This document shows, piece after piece, positions 56,264 to 64,000 of a DNA stretch of 64,000 bases. The stretch comes from Pseudohalocynthiibacter aestuariivivens (GTDB lineage: Bacteria; Pseudomonadota; Alphaproteobacteria; Rhodobacterales; Rhodobacteraceae). Positions within the stretch are counted from its first letter, which is position 1. Every line of letters starts with the position of its first letter. The notes under the pieces were generated by a model. The model did not search any database, was not told the DNA's origin, and saw nothing but the letters and a program-made list of their open reading frames with translations. A program made the translations under genes and the position numbers. The DNA lies in NCBI RefSeq assembly GCF_018457175.1, contig NZ_JAGFNU010000009.1:62001-126000 (forward strand), in the 5' to 3' direction.

Positions 56264-56911
56264 TCAGTTACCCGCTTGCCCGGTAGACACGCTAATTGAA
56301 TTTGTAGACCTGTTTTGCGCCACCATGCGTTCCCGCTTTTCAGCCAGCACTTCCTCACGCGGGCGCCAGGCGTAGCTCGAATCTTCACGCGGTGGCGTCC
56401 AGTGAAGCTCGCCGCTGTATCGCCAGGGGTCAAGCACCAGCCCCTCATACATCGTATCCCCACGGCTGCTGACGATTACAGTGCTGTGATCAATCCGAAG
56501 CAGCATGTTGGAATTCGCGATGGCCCGATGCAAATCGAGCGTTTGAAAGTTCTCTTGCTTTAGCCGGGTCTCCATATCCTGGGCCCAATGCCAGCAGAGC
56601 CCGCGCGGACGCGTGCCATTATTGACCTTCATATTATGTATAAGTGCCGAGTCAGTGATCTGATATTCTTGCGCCAGCTGAAGCGGATACTCGTAAGCAA
56701 TGTGGGCCGCACGATCTGCCTCTTCGGGATCAACATCGTCGCCAAGCGCACGAATGACCTGCGCAAGTTCCAGAATCTCTTGCTGGTTCGGCGGTGGCGG
56801 ACCAGCCGGAGACGTTGTTGCGCAACCGGCGAGAATAGTTATCACCAGCAGCGAAAGCACACAGGATATTCGCCTGATAATTTTCAATGTCTTAGCCCGA
56901 CCTCTGAACAC
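56264..56911 (-). CDS. Lipoprotein with transglutaminase-like C-H-D triad, function unknown
   Basis: 215 residues. The signal ends with lipobox LAGC (Cys30), then a proline-rich linker. In the mature part, GLCWHW (Cys106), RIDHSTVIV (His142) and LVLDPWR (Asp161) have the order and spacing of a papain/transglutaminase-like triad. A secreted or periplasmic cysteine enzyme acting on peptide or polyamine bonds is possible. It stands alone on the minus strand, 237 bases from ccrM. Confidence 0.65.
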   Translation of the reverse strand: MFRGRAKTLKIIRRISCVLSLLVITILAGCATTSPAGPPPPNQQEILELAQVIRALGDDVDPEEADRAAHIAYEYPLQLAQEYQITDSALIHNMKVNNGTRPRGLCWHWAQDMETRLKQENFQTLDLHRAIANSNMLLRIDHSTVIVSSRGDTMYEGLVLDPWRYSGELHWTPPREDSSYAWRPREEVLAEKRERMVAQNRSTNSISVSTGQAGN

Positions 56912-57065
56912 GGTGCCAAAGATGCTAGCGCGTCATTTCGCGGTTGTCGAGTAACTGCATGAATTACTGCTTCAATGTGCAAAAGAACGTGAAGCATTGT
57001 CGACTCCAGCGTCTGCTCACTGTTCTTTTCTTTGATTCGCAACTCCACTACGGGAGACGTCAGAT

Positions 57066-57093
57066 AAAAAAGCCCCGCCGAAAAACGGCGAGG
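57066..57093 (-). terminator. Rho-independent terminator after ccrM
   Basis: On the minus strand GCC-T-CGCCG pairs with CGGCG-G-GGC around a five-base loop, with one mismatch, followed by a T-run (57071-57066). It lies 56 bases past the ccrM stop. Confidence 0.75.
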
Positions 57094-57148
57094 CAAGTTA
57101 ATGCACTGTGTCAGGCCACAGGCACCGGCGGTAATTTCTTGGTTAGTT

Positions 57149-58300
<1,152 letters not shown>

Positions 58301-58317
58301 TTATTTAGGACAAAGAT

Positions 58318-58356
58318 GATTCATTGATGATTCGGCGTCAAATTCTTTTTTGAATC
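58318..58356. promoter_or_regulatory. Cluster of three GANTC sites in the ccrM promoter
   Basis: GATTC at 58318-58322 and 58329-58333, and GAATC at 58352-58356, lie 54-92 bases upstream of the ccrM start. TTGACG (minus strand, 58341-58336) could be the -35 box with two sites in the spacer/-10 region. In Caulobacter, methylated GANTC sites in the ccrM promoter silence it; the same control is inferred here. Confidence 0.65.
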
Positions 58357-58999
58357 AGTTACTTACTGTTTTGTCTTGATACAAGATATTGTGCACTGGT
58401 TTAAAAGAACGTCTATGGTGTGGGGTCACACCCAGATTTCGCAGGGCTTCTTTGTGTGCCGGACTCGGATATCCGGCGTTTGTTTCCCATCCATATCCGG
58501 GAAACTGTTGCGCTAAATCCCACATCAGCCGATCACGCACAATTTTTGCCACAATTGAAGCCGCTGAAATCGACACGGATCGAGCATCGCCTTTGACAAT
58601 TGTTTCGGCAGAAATGGTCACACCGCGCGGAAGCATATTGCCATCAATCAACAAATGGTCCGGTGGTGTCTGCAATCCGGCAATGGCCCGCTCCATTGCC
58701 AGATGCGAAGCACGAAGAATATTAATCTCGTCAATCTCTTCCACACTTGCATGGGATACGCTGACATCCGCTACTTTAAGAAGTTCCTCATAAAGCGTTT
58801 CACGGCGTTTCGCTGTAAGAACTTTAGAGTCATTCAGCCCGCTGGGAACATTGTTGGCATCAAGAACAACTGCAGCAGCGGTCACAGGTCCGGCAAGTGG
58901 GCCGCGCCCGACTTCGTCGACGCCCGCAATGCGGGTTGCGCCACGTAGCAGGGCCGCTTCTTCAAAGGTGTAGTCAGGAATGGATTTTGCCATAGGCAA
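58355..58999 (-). CDS. rnhB: Ribonuclease HII
   Basis: 214 residues, starting at 58999 or 58993. Type 2 RNase H motifs: GVDEVGRGPLAGPVTAAAVV (the DEVGRG metal triad), LLIDGN, and the Ser-Ile-Val-Ala-Lys-rich ISAASIVAKIVRDR. It removes RNA from RNA-DNA hybrids and cuts 5' of single ribonucleotides. Its end overlaps the third GANTC site of the ccrM promoter; a 90-base gap separates the two genes. Confidence 0.94.
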   Translation of the reverse strand: MPMAKSIPDYTFEEAALLRGATRIAGVDEVGRGPLAGPVTAAAVVLDANNVPSGLNDSKVLTAKRRETLYEELLKVADVSVSHASVEEIDEINILRASHLAMERAIAGLQTPPDHLLIDGNMLPRGVTISAETIVKGDARSVSISAASIVAKIVRDRLMWDLAQQFPGYGWETNAGYPSPAHKEALRNLGVTPHHRRSFKPVHNILYQDKTVSN

Positions 59000-59030
59000 A
59001 CATCAACCCTTTAAGCCGGTCCTCTGCAAG

Positions 59031-59060
59031 AAAAAAAGGCGGAGGCTGGGGACCTCCGCC
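59031..59060 (-). terminator. Rho-independent terminator after the Arg/Cys-rich protein gene
   Basis: GGCGGAGG (59038-59045) pairs perfectly with CCTCCGCC (59053-59060); seven A on the plus strand (59031-59037) are the T-run of the minus-strand transcript. 53 bases past the stop at 59114. Confidence 0.85.
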
Positions 59061-59113
59061 TTGTCGGCGCAACTGGGCTAGGGACACATTGCGCCTCTGC
59101 TCGACCTTAAAGA

Positions 59114-59620
59114 TCATTCATGATCGCGACCGCGCCCAAGGCCGTGCCGGCGGGTAGAAACGCGATACCCCTGGCGGTCGAGACAGCGTGCCGAGTAAAC
59201 ATGGCGGGTACCACGCGGGGTATTCAACTGACGGGCACAACGGTTCGGCAGCCGAATGTTTCCGGCATTGCGGTTCAGACAACGCGCGCCGAAAGCGTCA
59301 CGTGGGCCGTTATAGGTTTGAAAGGTGCGCAGACATTGCGCTGGCAAAACCGCACGACGGCGATTTTGCGGCCGGTAGTTGCGCTGGTGGATCCCTCCGT
59401 CGTTGTAGTACCGATCACCGTATCTGTCGCGCGTTGCCGGCGCGTGCTGTGCCGCCCGGCGATCATTGTTGTTATCAACAGCGGCCGCAATACCGCCAAC
59501 GATTGCGAGACCAAGCAGGACTTTGGCAATGTCAGAGCCGTCAGCTTTGGCCTGGGTTGCGGTTACACCTGTTATGGCGAGCGAAACAGCAAGTATTGCT
59601 GCAATAAAACTCTTGGTCAT
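59114..59620 (-). CDS. Secreted Arg/Cys-rich protein with duplicated motif
   Basis: 168 residues from the ATG at 59620. Sec signal (about 1-27, ending TQAKA), a short hydrophobic stretch (LGLAIVGGIAAAV), then an Arg/Asn-rich region. The C-terminal half holds two related units: QCLRTFQTYNGPRDAFGARC and RCARQLNTPRGTRHVYSARC, each with two cysteines, probably forming disulfides. Highly basic. No family known; surface-binding or peptidoglycan-associated function possible. Ends at a strong terminator. Confidence 0.7.
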   Translation of the reverse strand: MTKSFIAAILAVSLAITGVTATQAKADGSDIAKVLLGLAIVGGIAAAVDNNNDRRAAQHAPATRDRYGDRYYNDGGIHQRNYRPQNRRRAVLPAQCLRTFQTYNGPRDAFGARCLNRNAGNIRLPNRCARQLNTPRGTRHVYSARCLDRQGYRVSTRRHGLGRGRDHE

Positions 59621-59802
59621 TGGTCCATCCTTTTTTTGCACCCAGCGTCGTCGGGCGTGCCAATTTCGATGAACCAAATTTGCAGCAGGGGGCGTCTGAT
59701 AGACAATGACACCACCATGTTATCGGATAACCTGCACCGCGTTACCCAGTGGCAGCGTAGTTGTTATTGAATATCAGCGCCGCGTTCGCCATTCTCGCCC
59801 TC

Positions 59803-60084
59803 ATGATGAAAAAACTTTTCCTGATCCTTGCGCTTCTCAGCGCCTCGCCCGCCAGCGCAGCCTGCTACGCCGACTACAAGGCCAAGCAGGACAATCCGCT
59901 TCGTCTGCATTATGGGGTGATTGAATTGCCGGACAGTGCCTGCACCGTGGCCGCTGCGCGGGGACAGATCGCAGCGCGGTTACGGGCTGACGGCTGGAAG
60001 TTGCTGAATGTTGTTTCGGTCTTTGACGAAAGCGGGCTGGCAGAACGCAGAGCCAGTGCAGGGCCATTCTATCTTCGTTATTGA
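59803..60084 (+). CDS. Small exported protein, unassigned
   Basis: 93 residues from 59803 (92 from 59806). Sec signal (about 1-21, SASPASA), then a mature part of about 72 residues with two cysteines (ACYADYK and DSACTVAA) likely in a disulfide. The ending SAGPFYLRY is conserved-looking. No strong ribosome-binding site is seen. It may be transcribed with the membrane winged-helix gene 101 bases later. Confidence 0.62.
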   Translation: MMKKLFLILALLSASPASAACYADYKAKQDNPLRLHYGVIELPDSACTVAAARGQIAARLRADGWKLLNVVSVFDESGLAERRASAGPFYLRY

Positions 60085-60185
60085 TAATTGGATTGGCGAA
60101 AACGAAGTATTACATGTCTTAAGGTTGGGGGCGCAGTTTCCGGGAAATCTGAGCTGCGGTGCCGGAAGGGCAAAAGGGAATATCC

Positions 60186-60890
60186 GTGATTGAAACGCAA
60201 ACAAAGTTAGCTGCTGGCAGATTACACGGCAACCGTACAGTCGTGATCGGGCTTGTGGCGATTGTTACGATTTTGTTGGTTGCTGCGGTTCTGCTGTTTC
60301 TCAACCTGCCTGACGCAAATGCCTTTGACAGCCGCGTTGAGCAGATCTTTATTGAAAATGATGACCTGACGTCCACGGCTGAGATCAAGCTGCTGGAGAT
60401 ACTGGCGCAGTCTGGAACCGCCTTTTCCGATACGCTTGCGTCTTACCGGACGATCATTTTCGTTCTGTTGGTTTTCGCCACCTCGTTGCTTATCGCGGCA
60501 TTGGTGTTTCTGGTCACCATACTCACGCTCAACCGTCGTATGTCAGAGATCGAGCGTGCTGGTATTCAGGTTTCTTCCCTGTTGATCAGCCGCGAGGAAA
60601 ACACGGTTTATCTGAACAATATGGAATTCAAACTGACCGAAGCCGCGCTTGAGACCCTGTCTGTGCTGGCAGAGGCGCGGATGGATGACGAGGTTTTGTC
60701 AGGCGCCGAGATTGAATCGGTGATCACGGGAAAATCAGCGTTTGACTGTGATGAAGCGGCAGGTGCCACCCGGATCAAACGTCTTCGTGATACATTGGGA
60801 AATCAAATGGTAAGCGATCTGTTAGTCAAAAACATTGCGCGACGTGGGTACATGCTGGCGATCGAAAAAGACGTGATTAAAATGGTTTAA
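60186..60890 (+). CDS. Membrane protein with C-terminal OmpR-type winged helix
   Basis: 234 residues from a GTG at 60186, six bases after AAGGGA. Two membrane spans (about 20-40 and 85-110) enclose a roughly 45-residue periplasmic loop. The cytoplasmic C-terminal part (about 130-232) resembles the OmpR/ToxR DNA-binding domain: VYLNNMEFKLTEAALETLSVL, TRIKRLRDTLG, and ARRGYMLAI. No receiver domain. This suggests a membrane-bound regulator that senses from the periplasm, with the reverse topology to ToxR. Confidence is moderate, since the winged helix is diverged. Confidence 0.7.
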   Translation: MIETQTKLAAGRLHGNRTVVIGLVAIVTILLVAAVLLFLNLPDANAFDSRVEQIFIENDDLTSTAEIKLLEILAQSGTAFSDTLASYRTIIFVLLVFATSLLIAALVFLVTILTLNRRMSEIERAGIQVSSLLISREENTVYLNNMEFKLTEAALETLSVLAEARMDDEVLSGAEIESVITGKSAFDCDEAAGATRIKRLRDTLGNQMVSDLLVKNIARRGYMLAIEKDVIKMV

Positions 60891-60906
60891 GCCCAAGCCG
60901 GGGCCC

Positions 60907-61695
60907 TTATCCGTCAAATGCGGCTTCAGAAATACGCACCAGATGCTTGAAGACTCCTTTTCCGCCAACTATTACGCGGCCACCTGTGGCGATCATATGA
61001 TCGGCATTCTGCTCTTCGACGCACCCGCCTGCCTCAGAAATCAGTAACTGGCCAGCCAAACAGTCCCAGGCATTCATATGTTCCTCGGAATATCCCAGCA
61101 AGCGCCCTGCCGCGACATAGGCCAGCGATAACGCACCTGATGCGTTCCGCTGAAAAACGCTGCCTTCATCAAGCAGTGATCTGATGAGTTTGCAGGTCAC
61201 ATCAGGGCTGGTTCGGTTGGAATACCCAACGCCAATTGACCCGTCAGAAAGCCTTTTGTCGGTCGCCATTTGCAACTTTCGACCGTTAAGTGAAGCGCCC
61301 TGACCCGCGACTGCAGAATATGTTTCGTCATAGCAGGGATCATAGATAACCCCTAGTTCTGTCTGGCCACTGCGAACACCTGCCAAAACGACCGTCCATA
61401 TGGGAATGCCGTTCACAAAGTTGGCTGTGCCATCGATCGGATCAATAACCCAGGTGAAACCAGAACTTCCAATTGTCGGGGCGTGTTCTTCGCCGACGAT
61501 AGAGTCTTCGGGAAAGATTTTGCTTAGCTCATCGCGCACAAAAGTTTCGACATCGCGGTCTGCCTGGCTGACGAAATCCTGATGCCCTTTTTCTTCGACA
61601 GTCAGACTTTCGAGTTGTCTAAAGTATCGTAGCGCCAACGCACCTGCCGCAGTTGCTATCTCAGAGGCTTTCTCTGCTCTCTCGCTAGTGGGCAT
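60907..61695 (-). CDS. Inositol monophosphatase family protein
   Basis: 262 residues: EEHAPTIG (metal Glu), DPIDGTANFVNGIPIWTVV, and C-terminal AWDCLAGQLLISEAGG. Closest to SuhB-type inositol-1-phosphatase, which also has a role in rRNA transcription in enterobacteria. Converges on the winged-helix gene with 16 bases between. A histidinol- or sugar-phosphatase role is possible. Confidence 0.88.
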   Translation of the reverse strand: MPTSERAEKASEIATAAGALALRYFRQLESLTVEEKGHQDFVSQADRDVETFVRDELSKIFPEDSIVGEEHAPTIGSSGFTWVIDPIDGTANFVNGIPIWTVVLAGVRSGQTELGVIYDPCYDETYSAVAGQGASLNGRKLQMATDKRLSDGSIGVGYSNRTSPDVTCKLIRSLLDEGSVFQRNASGALSLAYVAAGRLLGYSEEHMNAWDCLAGQLLISEAGGCVEEQNADHMIATGGRVIVGGKGVFKHLVRISEAAFDG

Positions 61696-61975
61696 CGAAC
61701 TTCCTTTTTATAGTTTCAACGAGGGCGTTTACTATAAAAACAAACTACTCCAAGCAAACACCGGATAACCATGAAATATTTACCTTCCAATTTGAAGAGA
61801 TGTTATCAACAGCCCATATTCAGCCATAACGGGAAAGTTTGAGAAAATATTTGGATTCACTAAATGAGAAAAAGAAACACCCATCGAACGCAAATATTTG
61901 ACCTCTAACATAAATCTTGCTGTGGGAACTCCGCAACATCATGTAAAACCTTTACCAAAACCTTAATTCATCCTA

Positions 61976-61989
61976 TTGCGTTAACGCAA
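61976..61989. promoter_or_regulatory. Perfect 14-base palindrome in the 61696-62041 gap
   Basis: TTGCGTTAACGCAA is self-complementary and ends 52 bases before the start at 62042. The rest of the gap is AT-rich and shows no gene. The site could be an operator for the downstream orphan gene. A LacI-type operator at 62744-62757 is a different palindrome. Confidence 0.45.
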
Positions 61990-62041
61990 ACAATCACGTG
62001 ATGGTTGTGCGAATGAAACGATTCGGCGAATGAGGAAAATT

Positions 62042-62467
62042 ATGGTTGGCAATCGGTCGGACACAACGACAACATATGTAACGGGTATTACAAACCCGAA
62101 GTCAGATCAGCTTAAGCCTGGTGAGGTAGAATTTTCTGATCAGGTAAAATTGGTTGAATCTGCGATTGAGGTAGACTGTCTTACCCTGTGTGCTGAACCA
62201 AAAGAGTTTGCTGTCCACACCTTTGTAAAAGCGATTTTTCTGGCACACGCCTATGAAAAAGACGAAGTCATCGCCTACAATATCGCACCATGGATAAACA
62301 ACTATTGCCGCAAAAACTGCACCACAGCCGAAGCTCTGAACTGGTTTGAAACAGTTATCACTGATGCAAGCAAGATACTTGAATGGTCAGCTCCATCAGT
62401 GGCACCGGATAAGCGCGACGATAATCTGGCATTCCGACTGCACGTTAGCAGGGATATCTCGGACTAA
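62042..62467 (+). CDS. Hypothetical protein, orphan
   Basis: 141 residues from the ATG at 62042, five bases after GAGGA, which decides this start over the ATG at 62030. Soluble, no signal. The centre has four cysteines (CLTLC; YCRKNC) among helices. No family recognised. Moderately AT-rich. It stands alone between an inositol-phosphatase gene and the tRNA. Confidence 0.65.
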   Translation: MVGNRSDTTTTYVTGITNPKSDQLKPGEVEFSDQVKLVESAIEVDCLTLCAEPKEFAVHTFVKAIFLAHAYEKDEVIAYNIAPWINNYCRKNCTTAEALNWFETVITDASKILEWSAPSVAPDKRDDNLAFRLHVSRDISD

Positions 62468-62502
62468 GCCCGTCTTTTCCTAAAAGAATATTAACAAATT
62501 TA

Positions 62503-62579
62503 TGGTGACCCCGAGTGGATTCGAACCACTGGCCTACCGCTTAGGAGGCGGTCGCTCTATCCTGCTGAGCTACGGGGCC
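62503..62579 (-). tRNA. tRNA-Arg (anticodon CCT)
   Basis: The minus strand folds into a full cloverleaf: acceptor GGCCCCG with CGGGGTC, D-arm with AGCTCAGCAGGATAGAGC, anticodon stem ACCGC/GCGGT with loop CTCCTAA (anticodon CCT), T-arm GTGGTTCGAATCCAC, discriminator A and encoded CCA. It decodes AGG. Genomic islands often use this kind of gene as an attachment site, but none is seen next to it here. Confidence 0.96.
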
Positions 62580-62655
62580 AAACATGGGCCAATAGCGCCT
62601 TTGTCGCGGGAAAAATGTAACAATTCAACCATGTTCTTACACTTGTTATGAAATG

Positions 62656-62693
62656 AAAAAGGGAAGACAAGTTTGGCCCACCGTCTTCCCTTT
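62656..62693 (-). terminator. Strong minus-strand terminator with no gene in front
   Basis: AAAGGGAAGAC (62658-62668) pairs perfectly with GTCTTCCCTTT (62683-62693), and the minus strand continues in T (62660-62656). It lies between the tRNA and the LacI-family gene, so no annotated minus-strand gene ends here. See the small-RNA candidate in the findings. Confidence 0.75.
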
Positions 62694-62743
62694 CGCCCGG
62701 GCAAAGCATGCTGAAGGGAGCTCACCTTGCTTGCCGGATGAAT

Positions 62744-62757
62744 TGCTAGCGCTAACA
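62744..62757. promoter_or_regulatory. LacI-type operator
   Basis: TGCTAGC-GCTAACA is a 14-base palindrome with one mismatched pair and the central CG usual for LacI-family sites. It lies 77 bases before the LacI-family gene; a half site CGCTAACA recurs at 62795-62802. Probably bound by the adjacent regulator. Confidence 0.65.
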
Positions 62758-62834
62758 TATACGTCACAGATGACTTGGACAAGCATTAGTTTATCGCTAA
62801 CAAGGAAGTATTAGAAAACACAGGATAGTTACAA

Positions 62835-63869
62835 ATGACTCGCGGCTCCCAAGATCAAGCAAAACGCCCCCTGACCCTGCGTGATGTTTCAGAGGCTTCA
62901 GGGGTCAGCGAAATGACGGTTTCAAGGGTATTGCGGAACCGGGGGGATGTGTCTGCCGCGACGCGTAAGAAGGTGCTCGCAGCGGCAAAGACGCTTGGTT
63001 ATGTCCCAAACAAGATTGCCGGGGCGCTCGCCTCTCAACGCGTTAATCTTGTAGCTGTCATAATTCCTTCTATGTCGAACATGGTTTTTCCGGATGTGAT
63101 GACAGGAATTTCAGAGGTGCTGGACAACACACCGCTGCAACCGGTTGTCGGGCTGACAAATTACCTGCCGGAAAAAGAAGAATCCGTTCTGTACGAAATG
63201 TTGTCGTGGCGGCCCTCTGGCGTGATCATCGCTGGTTTGGAACATACAGATGCTGCTCGCGCAATGTTGCGGGGCGTCGATATTCCTGTTGTCGAAATTA
63301 TGGATGTCGATGGCACGCCCATAGACGCGATGGTTGGGATATCGCACCGCCGCGCCGGGCGCATGATGGCACAGGCGATCGCTAAGGCAGGGTACGAACA
63401 CATAGGGTTCCTCGGCACAAAAATGCCGCTCGATCACAGGGCCCGCAAAAGGTTTGAAGGATTTACAGAGGCTCTCGCCAAAGAAGGGCTGGAAGTTGAA
63501 GATCAGGAATTTTACGAAGGTGGATCTGCGTTGGTCAAAGGCCGCGAAATGACAGAAACCATTCTAAACAGATCCCCAGACCTTGATTTTCTTTATTATT
63601 CCAATGACATGATAGGCGCAGGCGGGCTGCTTTACTGCCTTGATAAGGGCATTGATGTGCCCGGTCAGATTGGGTTGGCTGGTTTCAACGGGGTGGAACT
63701 GCTCCAAGGTCTTCCCAAGCTACTCGCTACGATGGACGCCGGGCGAATAGAAACAGGCCGCAAAGCTGCCGAGATTGTTGCACGCATGGCTGCTGGTGAC
63801 GTTGAAGGTTTGCAAACACGGGTGGAACTGACACCGAAGCTTCAGTACGGCGAAACCCTGCGCCGCTGA
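62835..63869 (+). CDS. LacI-family transcriptional regulator (GntR-like)
   Basis: 344 residues: N-terminal helix-turn-helix LTLRDVSEASGVSEMTVSRVLRN with hinge (LGYVPNKIAGALASQ), then a periplasmic-binding-protein-like sensor (about 65-340; FLGTKMPLDHRARKRFEGF, LYYSNDMIGAGGLLYCLDKG). It looks most like gluconate-type LacI regulators; the sugar is not known. Palindromic sites at 62744-62757 and 62795 suggest self-control. Converges with a partial gene at the window's edge. Confidence 0.9.
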   Translation: MTRGSQDQAKRPLTLRDVSEASGVSEMTVSRVLRNRGDVSAATRKKVLAAAKTLGYVPNKIAGALASQRVNLVAVIIPSMSNMVFPDVMTGISEVLDNTPLQPVVGLTNYLPEKEESVLYEMLSWRPSGVIIAGLEHTDAARAMLRGVDIPVVEIMDVDGTPIDAMVGISHRRAGRMMAQAIAKAGYEHIGFLGTKMPLDHRARKRFEGFTEALAKEGLEVEDQEFYEGGSALVKGREMTETILNRSPDLDFLYYSNDMIGAGGLLYCLDKGIDVPGQIGLAGFNGVELLQGLPKLLATMDAGRIETGRKAAEIVARMAAGDVEGLQTRVELTPKLQYGETLRR

Positions 63870-63917
63870 ACAGTGTAGCCTTTGGGTCGGCTGGCTTTTA
63901 ACCCACTCGTGCGCTGC

Positions 63918-64000
63918 CTACCCGACACTCATCGCCAATACACGACTGATTTCGGTTAGTGATCGACCAGATTGTGCAGCCCATTCATTGAATGCCGCCT
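63918..64000 (-). CDS. C-terminal end of an unidentified gene (cut by window edge)
   Basis: On the minus strand the only open frame into the window reads AAFNEWAAQSGRSLTEISRV and stops at 63918 (TAG). 27 codons, helical in character. It could be the end of a gene that starts beyond the window and converges on the LacI-type gene. Too short to identify. Confidence 0.4.
   Translation of the reverse strand, partial: AAFNEWAAQSGRSLTEISRVLAMSVG

Noticed and set aside
62503-62579. tRNA-Arg as an integration site of a genomic island
   Set aside because: No integrase gene or repeated tRNA 3' end was seen on either side inside the window.

Overview
The window looks like the chromosome of a marine alphaproteobacterium of the Roseobacter group (Rhodobacterales). 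Support: a CcrM-type GANTC methyltransferase, a CenR-like response regulator, LeuS-LptE-HolA and KdtA-LpxK gene orders usual in alphaproteobacteria, families common in Rhodobacterales (DUF2125, DUF3576, DUF4170), and glycine-betaine/dimethylglycine demethylation genes. No rRNA genes, CRISPR arrays, prophage or intact insertion sequences were seen. One tRNA gene, tRNA-Arg(CCT), is present.

Region by region. 1-6.6 kb: a tight minus-strand operon (XRE-cupin regulator, LysE exporter, GFA-type formaldehyde protein, dimethylglycine dehydrogenase, flavin-nucleotide-binding-like protein, betaine-homocysteine methyltransferase-like protein, GlxA/AraC regulator, start of a second FAD oxidoreductase) for methylated-amine and C1 catabolism. 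6.7-11.5 kb: free-methionine-sulfoxide reductase with a thiolase, a STAS/HATPase partner-switch pair, gamma-glutamyltransferase and HspQ. 11.7-20.8 kb: envelope and division genes (lytic transglycosylase-like lipoprotein, LolA, FtsK) with a DapC-like aminotransferase, an amidase, a UbiH-type monooxygenase and a class IV aminotransferase. 21-28.2 kb: an AT-rich orphan gene, then a minus-strand run from xthA through an unassigned four-gene Tat-flavoprotein/membrane cluster to thioredoxin-TPR, LON-domain and Trm112 genes. 28.2-28.9 kb: a gap with a decayed IS30-type transposase start. 28.9-37.4 kb: CenR-like regulator, ribA, an L,D-transpeptidase, yggS, DUF3576, leuS-lptE-holA and a GST. 37.4-43.5 kb: two accessory genes, each between the same pair of diverged repeats, plus a flavoprotein, an MscS channel, an enoyl-CoA hydratase and an SDR. 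43.6-50.4 kb: DUF2125, PmbA, CysQ-like, a tiny basic protein, DUF4170, KdtA and LpxK. 50.4-55.1 kb: CoA transferase, DsbA, DciA-like, MutY and AlkB. 55.3-64 kb: mostly uncharacterised proteins (tandem-duplicated domain protein, transglutaminase-like lipoprotein, Arg/Cys-rich secreted protein, membrane-anchored winged helix) around ccrM-rnhB, an inositol monophosphatase, the tRNA and a LacI-family regulator.

The best candidates for undescribed biology are the 24.2-27.4 kb exported-flavoprotein cluster, the duplicated-domain protein at 55.3 kb, the C-H-D lipoprotein at 56.3 kb, the membrane-bound winged-helix protein at 60.2 kb, and a possible minus-strand small RNA under a LacI-type operator at 62.66-62.76 kb. 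All calls come from reading the sequence and recalling protein families. No database search was run.
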